The position numbers and the translations under genes were made by a program. Shown here in pieces: positions 44,746 through 54,520 of a DNA stretch of 64,000 nucleotides. This stretch comes from Bromus sterilis (taxonomy: Eukaryota > Streptophyta > Magnoliopsida > Poales > Poaceae): contig OX465595.1 of the NCBI GenBank assembly GCA_950022295.1, positions 432,258,270 to 432,322,269 on the forward strand. The letters run 5' to 3'. Below the pieces are notes generated by a model. The model had not been told where the DNA came from. It did no database searches and was given only the letters and a program-made list of their open reading frames with translations. Each line of letters starts with the position of its first letter. Within the stretch, counting starts at the first letter, position 1.

Positions 44746-47700
44746 CTAGTTGTCCGGCGGACGGGGGAAGTAGAACCGGTGATCCGGGTACGACGACGAC
44801 GACGACGGCGGCGGGGCGGGGTTCGCGCCGGCGCCGGTAGAGAATCCTGATGATGCTGCAGCATAAAGCAACGGCGAGTGGGAGGAGGAGCCCGGCGGTG
44901 GCACTGCTTGCCATCCCCAGCTGCTGGTGAACGACTGCTGGCCCAGCAGCTCCGGGGGCCTTGTTGGCTCCATCGGCCTCTCCTGCAAGAATCATCAAAG
45001 AACCATGCATCATTTTGTGAAGGAAAAAACGCAGCTAGGAGAGGACAGAAGCCCAGATCGGAGTGTCAAGTCACGACCGTGCAAAGCTTTCTTTCATGTG
45101 AATGCACAGTATCTACCCAAGAATAAGGCTGCGCCATGTGATCAGTGTACTACTCCTACGTCTAATGAGCGGCTGCATCTAAAGCTGTGTCACTCGTGGA
45201 TGGAACACTGTAAGAACTGGACGACGACTGCAGTTTGTTTTTCGAAAGATGCAACGCGAGCTCACGGATCCTCCAACCTGATTGAACCATCAATCAGCTC
45301 ACAGGGGAAACAGTAGTAGCACCCACATCTAGTATAGTAGTGGTAAGTACACATGCTCTGTCCACGAGATGCCGATGAAAAGCTTGCGTTTCAACAAAGC
45401 AAACTGGAAAACAACTCATTCGATGGAAACATCACAAGCAACATGAGCATGCTACTTGTAGATGTTTGAGGAAAACAGGCATGATTAGTTTTAGGAAAGG
45501 AACTGGGGAACCATGATTAATTAGGGGAAATGAACTGTCCTATCCATCCCAATCTAACTTGCCAAGAAATTGACATGTTTACACAGGACTATTCAGCATT
45601 AACAGTTTATTATGAAATGAAACATTATTCAGTAGTAACAGTTTCAGTTAGCTGGTGGAATAGCGCAGGTAAACAGAGGAGGAGGGGTCGTGCTGGTAGT
45701 AATAATACCTGTAGGTTGGGGAAGAAGCCAGGACAAGCAGATGGGTACAAACGCTGGTGCTGCTGAGGTGGTACTGCTGTGCTATGTTGATGCACAGGCC
45801 ACTGGGAAGATGAGCTCATTGGCTACAGCAAAATATCAAAAGCCACAAATATCGTAAGTATATGCCATAGGACCTGGATCAATAATATCTCTCATCGACC
45901 GACACAACCGGGCCAATAGGAAATTATATCCATTGGAGCAATCTAACCACTGAGTCAGCTAGTGCTCAACATAATTTCCTTACCTGAGAGACCATTGTGC
46001 TTGACGATTCAGGGGAATCAAAAGTTAACTGAAGGCCGGCCATGATGTTGTTGTCCCTCTTGGAATCATGAGCGGTGGGTTGCGACATCCGTAAATCCAG
46101 GTCAAGAGCATCAGCATCAACAATTGCTAAGAAAACAACCATAAAACATTAAGATAACAACAATTGGGTGTGATTGGAAAAATTCGACGGGTGAGAATGA
46201 TTGTAGTGGATACCCTCATTTTCGGCGTCGGGTAGAGCATCTCCATTGTAGGAGGTACTCTCAAAGTTAGTGACAGCTTCCCTCCCATTGAAGCGAATCG
46301 CCGCCCTGTCGTACGCTCTACCAAATCCAACATGACAAGAGAGTGAGCGAAAAATTAAGGAAGCTTTCGTGGCTCCGCATGTTTGTTTGGTTCACAATGA
46401 TCGGCACAAATCACAGTACCTTGCGGCTTCAACTTCGCTGTCAAACAGTCCAAGATATATGTACCTGTGTAATAATAATGTGTATACCAGCCATGAGATC
46501 ACTTGTGGCAATTCTGGGTCTGAACTATAATGTGCAAGGATTTTTCATATATGTGGAACCTAACAGTTGCTCTAAATAGGCCTCTACAATCAAGTGTAGG
46601 GGGGAAGTGGACGTCTCACCAGCACCAACACAGGACGCACCAACAACTAAACAGCATGGATTAACTCGATGACCCACCCTAAATCAGCTAAGATTGATTA
46701 CCTGCGACAGGCTAATCAAAGGTCCACAGCATGAACAGCTATGCTGCTAAGTGTCAGGCTCGTGAACAGCTTGCGAACTAAATTTCAACGTAATCTTGTC
46801 TATGGCATTTGATTTACTAAAGAAAACTGCTCTACTATGTTCATGTGGATGATTTTAATTTCAGTGTGTTGTGTGTGTGTGAGTGTGCTTACTTCTTGCC
46901 GAGCAGTTGGCCCATCCGGGCCTCCCAGCGGCCGCACTTGTGGAGCGTGACGCCGCGGTACTTGGAGCTCCCCCTGGCGAACCCCGTGCTCTGGCGGCGG
47001 AGGATGTGCACGAACTCCTCCTTGGTCCAGTTCCTCATCTGGCAAAAAACGCCACCCACCCACCCACCAGATAGACATCAACAACCATCGGACAAGCCAA
47101 TATCCGGAGCACTTGGTACAGTAATCAATAATCCAACTTTGCTTGGCTTCGCATCGCTTAATTACCTGCTTCAAATCCTCCTCGTAGTCGCTCAGATTGA
47201 AGTTGATGTCGGCGTCGAGCCCCCGGAACTTGATCGCAGCGCGATCGTAGGCCCTGCGCCATGCCAGACGATCTCATCTCAGCACACAACAGTTCGTGGT
47301 CAAATCGTCAAATCGAGAGAAATATGAATTCCAACTTCGGATGACTGTTTAATTCACCTGGCAGCCGCGTGCGCGGTGTCGAACCCACCTGAAGAATTCA
47401 ACCAACATTGATCAGCACAGAGCATCAAAGGTGCCAATCGAAATTAAACGGTGGGGAAATCGGAGCCGGAGCTGGGGTTTGTTTCGTTTTTGAGCTCACC
47501 TAAGTAGACCTGCTTCCCGCAGTCCCTGCCGGAGTCAGACGGGAACGGAGAGCGATTAGTTGATGGTTTTGGTAAGCGAAGGGAGTTTGAGGGATGAGAG
47601 GGGCTAACCAGATGTGCGACTCCCAGCGGCCGGTCCGGCGGTAGAAGGTGACGCCGCGGTACTGCGAGCTCCGGGACCTCGGCCCCCGCCGCGTCTTCTT

Positions 47701-48006
47701 CGCGGGCGCCACGCGCTGCGCCACGACTAGCTCCTCGGCGCGCCGCGGCTGCCACACCGGCGCCATCGGGGGAGGTGGCGCCTGCCCCGTCATCATCATC
47801 CCGGGCGTCGGCGGCGACGCGGGGAAGAGCTGCCTCGTCACGAACCCGGACGCGGCCGGCGCCATCCCGCCGGAGCAGTCATCGTCATCAGGGCTCCCCA
47901 GCAGGCCGAAGCGGAAGCCACCACCAGCACCATCCGCGGAGTTGAGCACGGAGGAGCTCGACGTGCCCGAGTCGGCCGGCGACTCCACATTGAGATCCAG
48001 CACCAT
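44746..48006 (-). CDS. AP2L5: APETALA2-like transcription factor AP2L5 (wheat Q/q orthologue)
   Basis: Ten exons with GT-AG introns: 48006-47609, 47525-47500, 47388-47358, 47253-47166, 47038-46893, 46464-46420, 46317-46214, 46126-45984, 45822-45709, 44982-44746. They join in frame to 443 residues, against 447 remembered for wheat Q. The N-terminus has an EAR-like DLNVESP motif, then a basic nuclear signal ([11 protein letters not shown], 103-112), AP2 domain 1 (about 115-170, spread over exons 1-4), AP2 domain 2 (about 207-264, exons 5-7), a second EAR-like LDLDLR (287-292), and a C-terminus ending FPRPPDN. ATG 48006 is the only ATG in frame near the start. AP2L5 is a nuclear repressor-type regulator of spikelet and floret identity, rachis fragility and threshability, restrained by miR172. 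Residue 325 is Val, apparently the position of the Q/q V329I difference. Introns are 83-726 bp; no damage is seen. Confidence 0.95.
44841..44861 (-). promoter_or_regulatory. miR172 target site in AP2L5 exon 10
   Basis: The minus strand reads CTGCAGCATCATCAGG then ATTCT, coding for part of AAASSGFS. It pairs with miR172 throughout except for minor mismatch or G-U positions, including perfect pairing to the miRNA 5' end. The domesticated Q allele is reported to carry one C-to-T change in this site; the C here fits the miR172-sensitive q form. The exact Q base is recalled from memory. Confidence 0.9.
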
Positions 48007-48400
48007 CTCCGATCCCGGCTCCAAACCGCGCCTCCCGCTCACCACCAGTCAGCACCGCCGCCTCCGGGCTAGGTCGAGCGACCGATCAGTATGGCATGGG
48101 AGCGCGGTGGCCGCGGGAGGCGAGGGCGGGGCGGGAGGTGTAGAAGTAGTGGCGGGGGGAGGGGGAGGGGGAGGAGGAGGCGGTGGTGGTGGCCATGGGA
48201 TGAGGAGGACGGCGAGGGGAGGGGAGGGGGGCCAGTGGGAGAAAGAGAAAGCGAGGATGGGACGTCGACGAGGCCAAGGGCATCAGAGGTAAACTATTTT
48301 TGTGCAGCGGAGCTTCGCTAATCGCTACGGCCACACACGCCGTGGACCTGGGCGACACGTGTCGCTCCCGGAGGCGGTTCAACTGAGGTTTTCCCAGGGT
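48007..48400 (-). promoter_or_regulatory. AP2L5 5' leader and proximal promoter
   Basis: Upstream of the ATG the minus strand is C/T-rich with CCTCC and CCCCT runs (48150-48260), the pyrimidine patch common near plant start sites. A perfect G-box, CACGTG at 48356-48361 within GACACGTGTC, could bind bZIP or bHLH factors. No clear TATA box was found. The open frame on the plus strand here (47648-48292) is antisense shadow. Confidence 0.5.
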
Positions 48401-48582
48401 TTTTTGGCTAGCTGCTGCCTTCAACAATTTTTTCTCTACATAGTACAGGTAGGCTGCTGCTTTAGCTAGTAGATTTTTTTTGGTACTACTCCAGTATAAG
48501 ACATGTTTTTTCAATTATTGATTCATAAAATGATTATAAAACATTTTATTGCCGGTATATGATTTTATATCAGATGCCAACG

Positions 48583-48796
48583 CAATATGTAAAAATATAT
48601 TTCACTGAGTAATTTAATCATTTGACAAATAATATTATACTGTATAATATTATACATAATTCGGTCGCATCTTATTTTAATTAGGCACACAATATGTAAA
48701 AAAACATTTCATTGAGTAATTTAATCATTTGGATAAATAATATTATAGTGTTATTGTTTTATACATAATTCAGTCGCATCTTGTCTTAATTAGGCA
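48583..48796. repeat. Tandem repeat of ~107 bp, two copies
   Basis: Unit 1 (48583-48689) and unit 2 (48690-48796) share CAATATGTAAAAA, CTGAGTAATTTAATCATTTG, ATACATAATTCGGTCGCATC and TTAATTAGGCA. A weaker third copy lies near 48868-48930. It sits about 0.6 kb upstream of the AP2L5 start codon. Confidence 0.8.
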
Positions 48797-48930
48797 TGCA
48801 ACTAGGGAGTTTTTTTTACTAAAGGCTCCGGACGTTTCTAAAGCTAAAGATTAAGAAATGTCAACTTGCTAAGTAATTTAATCACCTCGGTACAGAGTGC
48901 TGTAATTTTATACGCAACCAAGTAGCAGCT

Positions 48931-49865
48931 CGTGCGGATCAAACCCGTAAGTGGAAAGGTCTTACGTCGAAGACCATGGATGTTTTTGAATTTATATGTG
49001 TATAAAAATAGTACAGGTAGTGGTACCACATAAATATGTTTTCAATGCAAGGAAGATTAAAGTACCTATGTGGACGCACCTTTGCAGCAGATCATACGCT
49101 GATGGCATAACAATTGTTTATTACACCGCATCATTGACATATATCGATCTAACCCAAACGCTAAGCAACAATGAACAAACTAAAAGAAACACCATGGCGC
49201 ACTGTATGAAGAAAAAAAATAGTATTACGTGAACACTCACAAGTGCAACACCTAGCTATTTTACATGAACTTTCTAAATGAACAAATGGTACAGCTTTCT
49301 CGTGAGATTTGATTTGACCGACAAAGAAGGACTATGATTCAAAAGCCCTTTGATGCTGGTTAAGTTAAGTTTTAAGAGGGAGAAAAACCAGTGGCCAATC
49401 ATCAACAGGGAACCACCCATGGTCCATGGTATGTATGATAGTGTCCATCCATCCACGTTGCGTGCACCAGACAATTGGCCTTTGCTCCGTCCAACTCTGA
49501 TTGTTTAACGGCAGGCAGGCACCATCAACTCATGTTGTTGTTTAGGCACCTAAACCTAGCGAGAGTAAGATAAGCCCCCGGCCGTACGCCCTACTCGCTT
49601 TTAGCTAGATCCTAAGATCCCTGCTGCACTGCAGGACCGCATTACATTTACTTACACAAGTGCACTGCACGCTCCCTCCTTCCCCCTCTAATCTAATCAA
49701 ACTCTAATTAATCCGCGCCGCTATATGTGCATACGTACCGGACCGGCGATTCCTCCGGCGGCACATGCATGCCCGATCTGGGAGGCCTCGTGCGTTCTTC
49801 CCCCGATCCGGCCTGTGGCCTTGACCGCGGCCGGGAGGCCGGGCACGGGAGTGGCGCTACCTTCA
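48931..49865. other. Distal upstream region of AP2L5
   Basis: Mixed AT-rich and neutral sequence, no gene supported. Plus- and minus-strand frames (48996-49232, 49274-49474) show no domain. The motif CACCCATGGTCCATGGTAT at 49415-49433 recurs at 51206-51224. Confidence 0.4.
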
Positions 49866-50027
49866 GGGCTCGTTTGGTTACACGGGATTTTTTTATTTCA
49901 GAGGAGCAAATCCCACCTGGTGTAGGTGAAGAGATCGGAAAATTTTGACTGATGTTATGAGGCTGAGATTTTCTACCTTTGGAAATGAAGGGAATCCGTA
50001 GTGGATCTCGGTGTACCAAATAAGCCC
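49866..50027. mobile_element. Tourist/Harbinger-like MITE
   Basis: 162 bp with terminal inverted repeats GGGCTCGTTTGGTTACAC and, reversed from the right, GGGCTTATTTGGTACACC. Both sides carry TCA (49863-49865 and 50028-50030), a 3-bp target duplication in keeping with PIF/Harbinger. The interior is noncoding. Confidence 0.75.
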
Positions 50028-50030
50028 TCA

Positions 50031-51427
50031 CGGTAATGGCATGTGCCGGCCGAGCCGGTTGGGTTGGGGAGTCGGGAGCCGGCAGGTGGGGCAATGTGCC
50101 CGTCAGCTCAGCGTACGTGCGCCGCTCGTTCATGATGTATTCGTATATGTACAATGTATTCCGTATTCGTGGTACTGGGCTGGGAGGCTGCAGCACTGGT
50201 ACTGGTGCAATTATTCTGACGGGACGATGGAGGGAGACCCACGCGCGCGTACGTACGCTACGCTACGCAGCAGGCGAGGCGACGTCCACGGCCACAGGCG
50301 TAGCTGTCGGGGGCACTGTGCCGTTCCTCCTTCGTCCCCGTCCGTCCGTCGATCCATCCACCCGTCGTCAACGCGCTCCCCATGGGAAACGTTGTTCGTT
50401 TCCCGAAATGCAACCCCCACCACCCGAACAACGCCTACATCATCTACGTACGCGGTACGTCGTATGCCTACGGCTACGGTGGCTCGTCACGGGCGGGGCT
50501 CAGCGTACGTACGGTCAGCGTCAGGTCAGGGCGCCGCGGGGGCGACGAGACGGACGGCGACAGCGCCGTAAATGGGCTGCGCACCGGTGAGGTACAGTAC
50601 GTTGACCGCTTGAGAGCTCGTGAGGTGACCGGGCTGGCGATCGGGACGTGGAGCGGGAGCGTACCGGTCGATCCGGCGTCAAGCGAGCTGCGGCCCGGTC
50701 GGGAAGGTGGAGAGCACCGTGCGATTGGTGCTTTTCTGGCTGCCGCGTTTTTTACTTTTTGATTTGCTAAGATTTCGCTTGTTGCGTGCTGGAGAAACAT
50801 TGCCACCGTTGCGTTTTAGCAACTCTGGTTTGAGAAACATTGGCGGCATCCTCTCGTTTTCGAGAGAGACCCCTGTAACAACATTTATAGAGGGAACAAG
50901 ATACTTTGTAATCAAACTTGTTTTTGAGAAGCAGGCCCAACTTGTGACATGCATTCAGGATCGAACAACTTCAATGAATAATTAAACAAGGGATCGAAGA
51001 AGAAACGACGAAAGTGACGTCTTGCTTATTGGGAAATGTATGCCTCTTCTCACCTTCAACAACTATTTTTTTTTGAGCAGGGGCAACCTAATAGAGAACA
51101 GTACAGGCAGTTTTGGGAAGATTATGTGAACAGTGGTGTTCGTTTTGGAAAACTTCCATTTGGTTTTGTAAAGGTTCCGTTCGGTTTCTTTATTTTCTAA
51201 GAAGCACCCATGGTCCATGGTATTTTAAGAAAATCTCATAACTGTATTTTAGCAACTATGTTTTGAAAAACAGAGTGATCATTCCATTTTAGAATGAGAC
51301 ATTGTAAACAAAAATTAAGGGGGAAGAGACCCTGTTTCTAAGAAGCAAGCCCCAACTTGCAAGAAACTACTAATGGAACTGATGATAGCCCGAATGAATA
51401 ATGGAACTGAGGGCGGACCATAATCAT
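50031..51427. other. GC-rich block then AT-rich degenerate repeats
   Basis: 50031-50750 is GC-rich with TACG and GTAC runs and overlapping frames on both strands (for example 50011-50571 plus, 50474-50806 minus) but no recognised domain. 50760-51427 contains two diverged copies of a segment with TTTTAGCAACT, GAGAAACATT, AAGCAGGCCCAACTTG and GAATGAATAAT words, so it is repeat-derived. Confidence 0.4.
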
Positions 51428-51845
51428 TAGAGCTATGTGTCTCGCTCCTTGCGAGCGGTGGGATGGGCCAGCCTAATATAGTGCAACCTTCCATCGGTAA
51501 ATTCGGTATTTGCAAGGTTCCATGCACTTTTTTTTTCATGCATTATTCTTTACGATTTTCATTTTTTTTAGGTTTTCTTCAAATACATGTCTACTTTTAA
51601 ATACACGTTGTATACATATGTGAAACTTATTGTGATACACGTAAATATTTTTCAAATAAATAATATATGCGTTTTATCATATGCATGTTAAATATTTTTC
51701 AATTGCATGTTGAAAAAATTGAAAGCTCTGGATTCTTTTGTATATTGTATTTTTTTTCAAATCTCATGAGCATAGTTTTGAAATATGTAGAAATTATTTC
51801 TAAATGTCCTTAACTGTTTTTGAACAACATTTTAAAATTACAACA
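51428..51845 (+). repeat. Dispersed direct repeat, copy 1
   Basis: It aligns by eye with 52552-53018 through TAGAGCTATG, GATGGGCCAGCC, CAACCTTCCATCGGTA, TTTTCTTCAAATACATGTCT, GTTGTATACATATGTG and TCTCATGAGCATA. No coding. The mobile family was not recognised. Confidence 0.75.
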
Positions 51846-52140
51846 AACTACTAATTCAAAACCGGATAGTCCGAATGAACAATGGAACTGCGGACCATTA
51901 GCAGTAGAGGAGGACAACTAGTTAAGGAGTAATCCTTCGTAGTCCATACAGCGAATACTTTAAGAATGCGCCACGTGTCGCGTCCTCACGCTTTCCTTAG
52001 ATTTTTGTTTTTTATTTTTCTGTACGCATTTTCAATGTTTAAAATTGTTTTTTTTTTTGGGTTTTCTTGGTTTTCGCGTGGTTTTTTCCTTACGTTTTTG
52101 TGGGAAAACATTCAAATTCTTTTTGAAAAAAGTAAAAAAT
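51846..52140. other. Spacer between repeats
   Basis: AT-rich sequence with a third echo of the TAGTCCGAATGAACAATGG motif (51868-51886), related to 51391-51410. No gene seen. Confidence 0.35.
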
Positions 52141-52437
52141 AAGCACAATCGTGCATCTTACGGAGGCACGAATCTACTTTCATGAGAGGCACGAGGCACA
52201 CCGCGTGCCTCTAAAAAGAGGCATCATCATGCCTCCGCGGGAGACTTGAATCTGTTTACGCGAGAGATAGATGACGTGCTTCTGAAAAAGAAGCATGATC
52301 ATGCCTTGACGGGAGAAACAAAATTACTTTCACGAGAAATACACTGCGTGCCTCTAAAAACAAAGGCACAATCGTGCCTCTCGTGAAGGCACAAATTTAC
52401 TTCTATGAGAGGCACACCGCGTGCTTCTAAATAAGGG
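52141..52437. repeat. Tandem array, ~73-bp unit, about four copies
   Basis: Units starting at about 52171, 52246, 52320 and 52392, plus a partial one at 52141, share TTACTTTCATGAGAGGCAC, CGCGTGCCTCTAAAAA and GAGGCAC-ATCATGCCTC words. Each unit is itself partly palindromic because GAGGCAC and GTGCCTC alternate. Similar GTGCCTCTC arrays occur in Triticeae DNA transposons. It is not a CRISPR array: the repeats are degenerate and without spacers. Confidence 0.75.
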
Positions 52438-52551
52438 GAAAAGAAAACACTAGAGCACGATAAATGGCACGCGTACTGTGCATCACTTATCAAGCACGTA
52501 GGTGTGGGGTGTTCGCTGGAAGGAGTAGTGCTCAATTAATGATTTTGGCAG

Positions 52552-53018
52552 TAGAGCTATGTCTCGCTCTTTGCGAGAAAAAGCCGTGTCTCGCATCAAG
52601 CCAATGTTGTGATGGGCCAGCCCAGTACCATGCAACCTTCCATCGGTATTGTTGGCACATGCGTTATTCTTTAAAATATTCATTGTTTTTTGCTAGGTTT
52701 TCTTCAAATACATGTCTACTTTTAAATACATGTTGTATACATATGTGTAAGTTTGTCTGATACACGATCAACATTTTTCAAAAATATAATTTCTACATTT
52801 TATCATATGCATGTCAAATATTTCCCAAATGCATGTTGATAAAAATGAAAGCTCATATTTTTTTTGTACTATGCTATTTTGTACATTGCATATTATTTAC
52901 CAGAATCTCATGAGCATATTTGTGAAACACGTGGACATTTATTCTAAATGTCCTTTATTCTAAATGTCCTTACTTTTTCTGGACAGCATGTGAGTTTTTT
53001 GAAATTACGCGGATTTTT
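52552..53018 (+). repeat. Dispersed direct repeat, copy 2
   Basis: Partner of 51428-51845. It carries an internal tandem duplication of TTATTCTAAATGTCC near 52939-52968 that is absent from copy 1. Confidence 0.75.
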
Positions 53019-53310
53019 TTACATTATACATTTTTTAGAAACACATGATTTTTTTAATAACATGGACTTGATGTCAAAATGTCATGACCATTATTTTGAA
53101 TGATGTGAAACATGTTTTTAAGTTACATGGATATATAATTACATTGTACAAACATTTTTTTGAAATGTCACGAACATGTTTTTGAAACATGTGAAAATTT
53201 TCCTGAATGTTAAGTATGTTTCCTATTAATTGCGTCAATTGTTTTTCCATATTGCACAAAAGATTGTTTAATTTGCAATGAACATTGAATAATCTGGGTT
53301 TCCTATTAAA
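53019..53310. other. AT-rich sequence
   Basis: Repeated ACATGTTTTT and TTTTTGAAA words (GAACATGTTTTTGAAACATG), characteristic of decayed transposon DNA. No gene seen. Confidence 0.35.
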
Positions 53311-53716
53311 TCTGTACTTCTTATAAAACAAAACCCCCACTATAGATCATTTAAGTTGTCTATATCAACATGCAAGCTATCCACATCATCTATTTTCTTA
53401 GCCAATCAATTATCCATGTCACCCCCTTAGGTCATTTAAAATGTCTCTCTTCACATGCAAGCTATCCACATCATCCATTTCTTAGCCAATCAATTGTCCA
53501 TCTCATCTCAACTAATATATTTATTAATCTCCATATGCAATCTCCATATCAACCATATTTTAATCATTTTATTGTTCATCCTAATAATTTTTAATGCACA
53601 CATGTTTCTGTTGCATCTTCACTTAGACAACTTAATGTATCATACTTTTATAATTTTTATTTATGCATATAGTTTTCATAGCAATTCCCGCAGCAACGCG
53701 CGGGGTATACTTCTAG
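53311..53716 (+). mobile_element. Small non-autonomous Helitron
   Basis: The left end TCTGTACTTCTTATAAAAC follows an A. The right end has a perfect hairpin CCCGC-AGCAACGC-GCGGG, then GTATACTTCTAG and a T outside, fitting Helitron 3' structure and A/T insertion. Inside, GCTATCCACATCATC and CTTAGCCAATCAATT occur twice in tandem. No helicase or Rep coding. Confidence 0.78.
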
Positions 53717-53720
53717 TTTT

Positions 53721-54215
53721 CTATATACACTGGAGGTCTAACCCTTCCCCTCTCATCGGCAAAATCTTGCTCTTGGCCAAGCTTGTGTGGAGTCCTGTGG
53801 ATTTGCCAAAAATATGTAGAATTGCAGCGATTATTCTGATGTCCAGAATTTTAGGTTTTAGGAATATGATGGCATCATCTGCATAAATGGAAGTGCGGTG
53901 CTTAACTTGTTGTTGATCTAGAGGTGCAAGTATCTTCAGGTCATGCGCCTTGTCCATGATCCGGCCTAAGCAATCTGCAGCCAGGACGAACTGTAATGGG
54001 GATAGGGGGGTCTTCTTGTCTCAATCCTCTCCCGTGTGATATTTTCTCAGTTGCGTTCGAGTTTAAGAGGATTCTAGTAGATGCCATGCTGAACAGGGAT
54101 GAAACCCATCTTCTCCATTTGCTTCCAAATCATGTGATGTCAAAACTTAAGTAGGAATTCCCAAGCAACTGAATCAAATGCCTTGGAAAGGTCCAACTTG
54201 AGCATGACAACATGT
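53721..54215 (-). pseudogene. LINE reverse transcriptase fragment
   Basis: Read on the minus strand from 54215, conserved non-LTR RT blocks appear in order across several frames: KLDLSKAFDSVAWEF, then an RG-RQ-DPLSP-like block with LAADCLG, then SIYADDAIIFLKP with the catalytic YADD, and LAKSKILPMR. Stops and frameshifts separate them. The longest open part is 53957-53721. It is a dead fragment: endonuclease, 3' end and poly(A) tail were not found, and the Helitron abuts its downstream side. Confidence 0.85.
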
Positions 54216-54515
54216 ATTTTCTTGAGCATAAATTAGATTCTCTAGAGATGCAAATCGGTGAACACATCATATATGACAAATAAGCTTAACGCAAAGTATG
54301 CTAAGGAACAATATAGTTATCAGACCAACAAACATACAAAGCAAGTAAAGATGCATGAAAGGATTAATCACATGTGAGTCTAGGACACGATATTTATCCC
54401 AAATTCACATTCTTTTAATGGATTGCTAATGTCCGTTGGAGCGGTGATGAAACCAACCTTCGGAGCACCACCAAATGGTTCACAATATTTTCCCTTTCGA
54501 GTCATCCGCAATGGC
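54216..54515. other. Unassigned flank of Copia element C (left)
   Basis: About 300 bp that continues, across the element C insertion, into 62841 onward (CGCAATGGC|TAAGT|CTCGATTCACTTAGG). The uninterrupted sequence looks like repeat DNA (CTTCGGAGCACCACCAAATG, TCCCTTTCGAGTCATCCGC) but I could not assign a family. Confidence 0.4.
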
Positions 54516-54520
54516 TAAGT
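54516..54520 (+). repeat. Target site duplication TAAGT (left)
   Basis: TAAGT immediately precedes element C and recurs right after it at 62836-62840. Confidence 0.93.

Noticed and set aside
44841..44861. Plus-strand sequence resembling mature miR172
   Set aside because: It is only the complement of the AP2L5 target site; no hairpin precursor surrounds it.
47648..48292. Plus-strand open frame of 214 codons
   Set aside because: It is antisense to AP2L5 exon 1 and its GC-rich leader; the glycine-rich end comes from the C/T-rich leader.
50011..50806. Frames of 110-186 codons on both strands
   Set aside because: Same pattern of overlapping GC-rich frames without recognisable protein features.
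52141..52437. Possible CRISPR-like array
   Set aside because: Degenerate tandem repeats without unique spacers in a plant nuclear genome.
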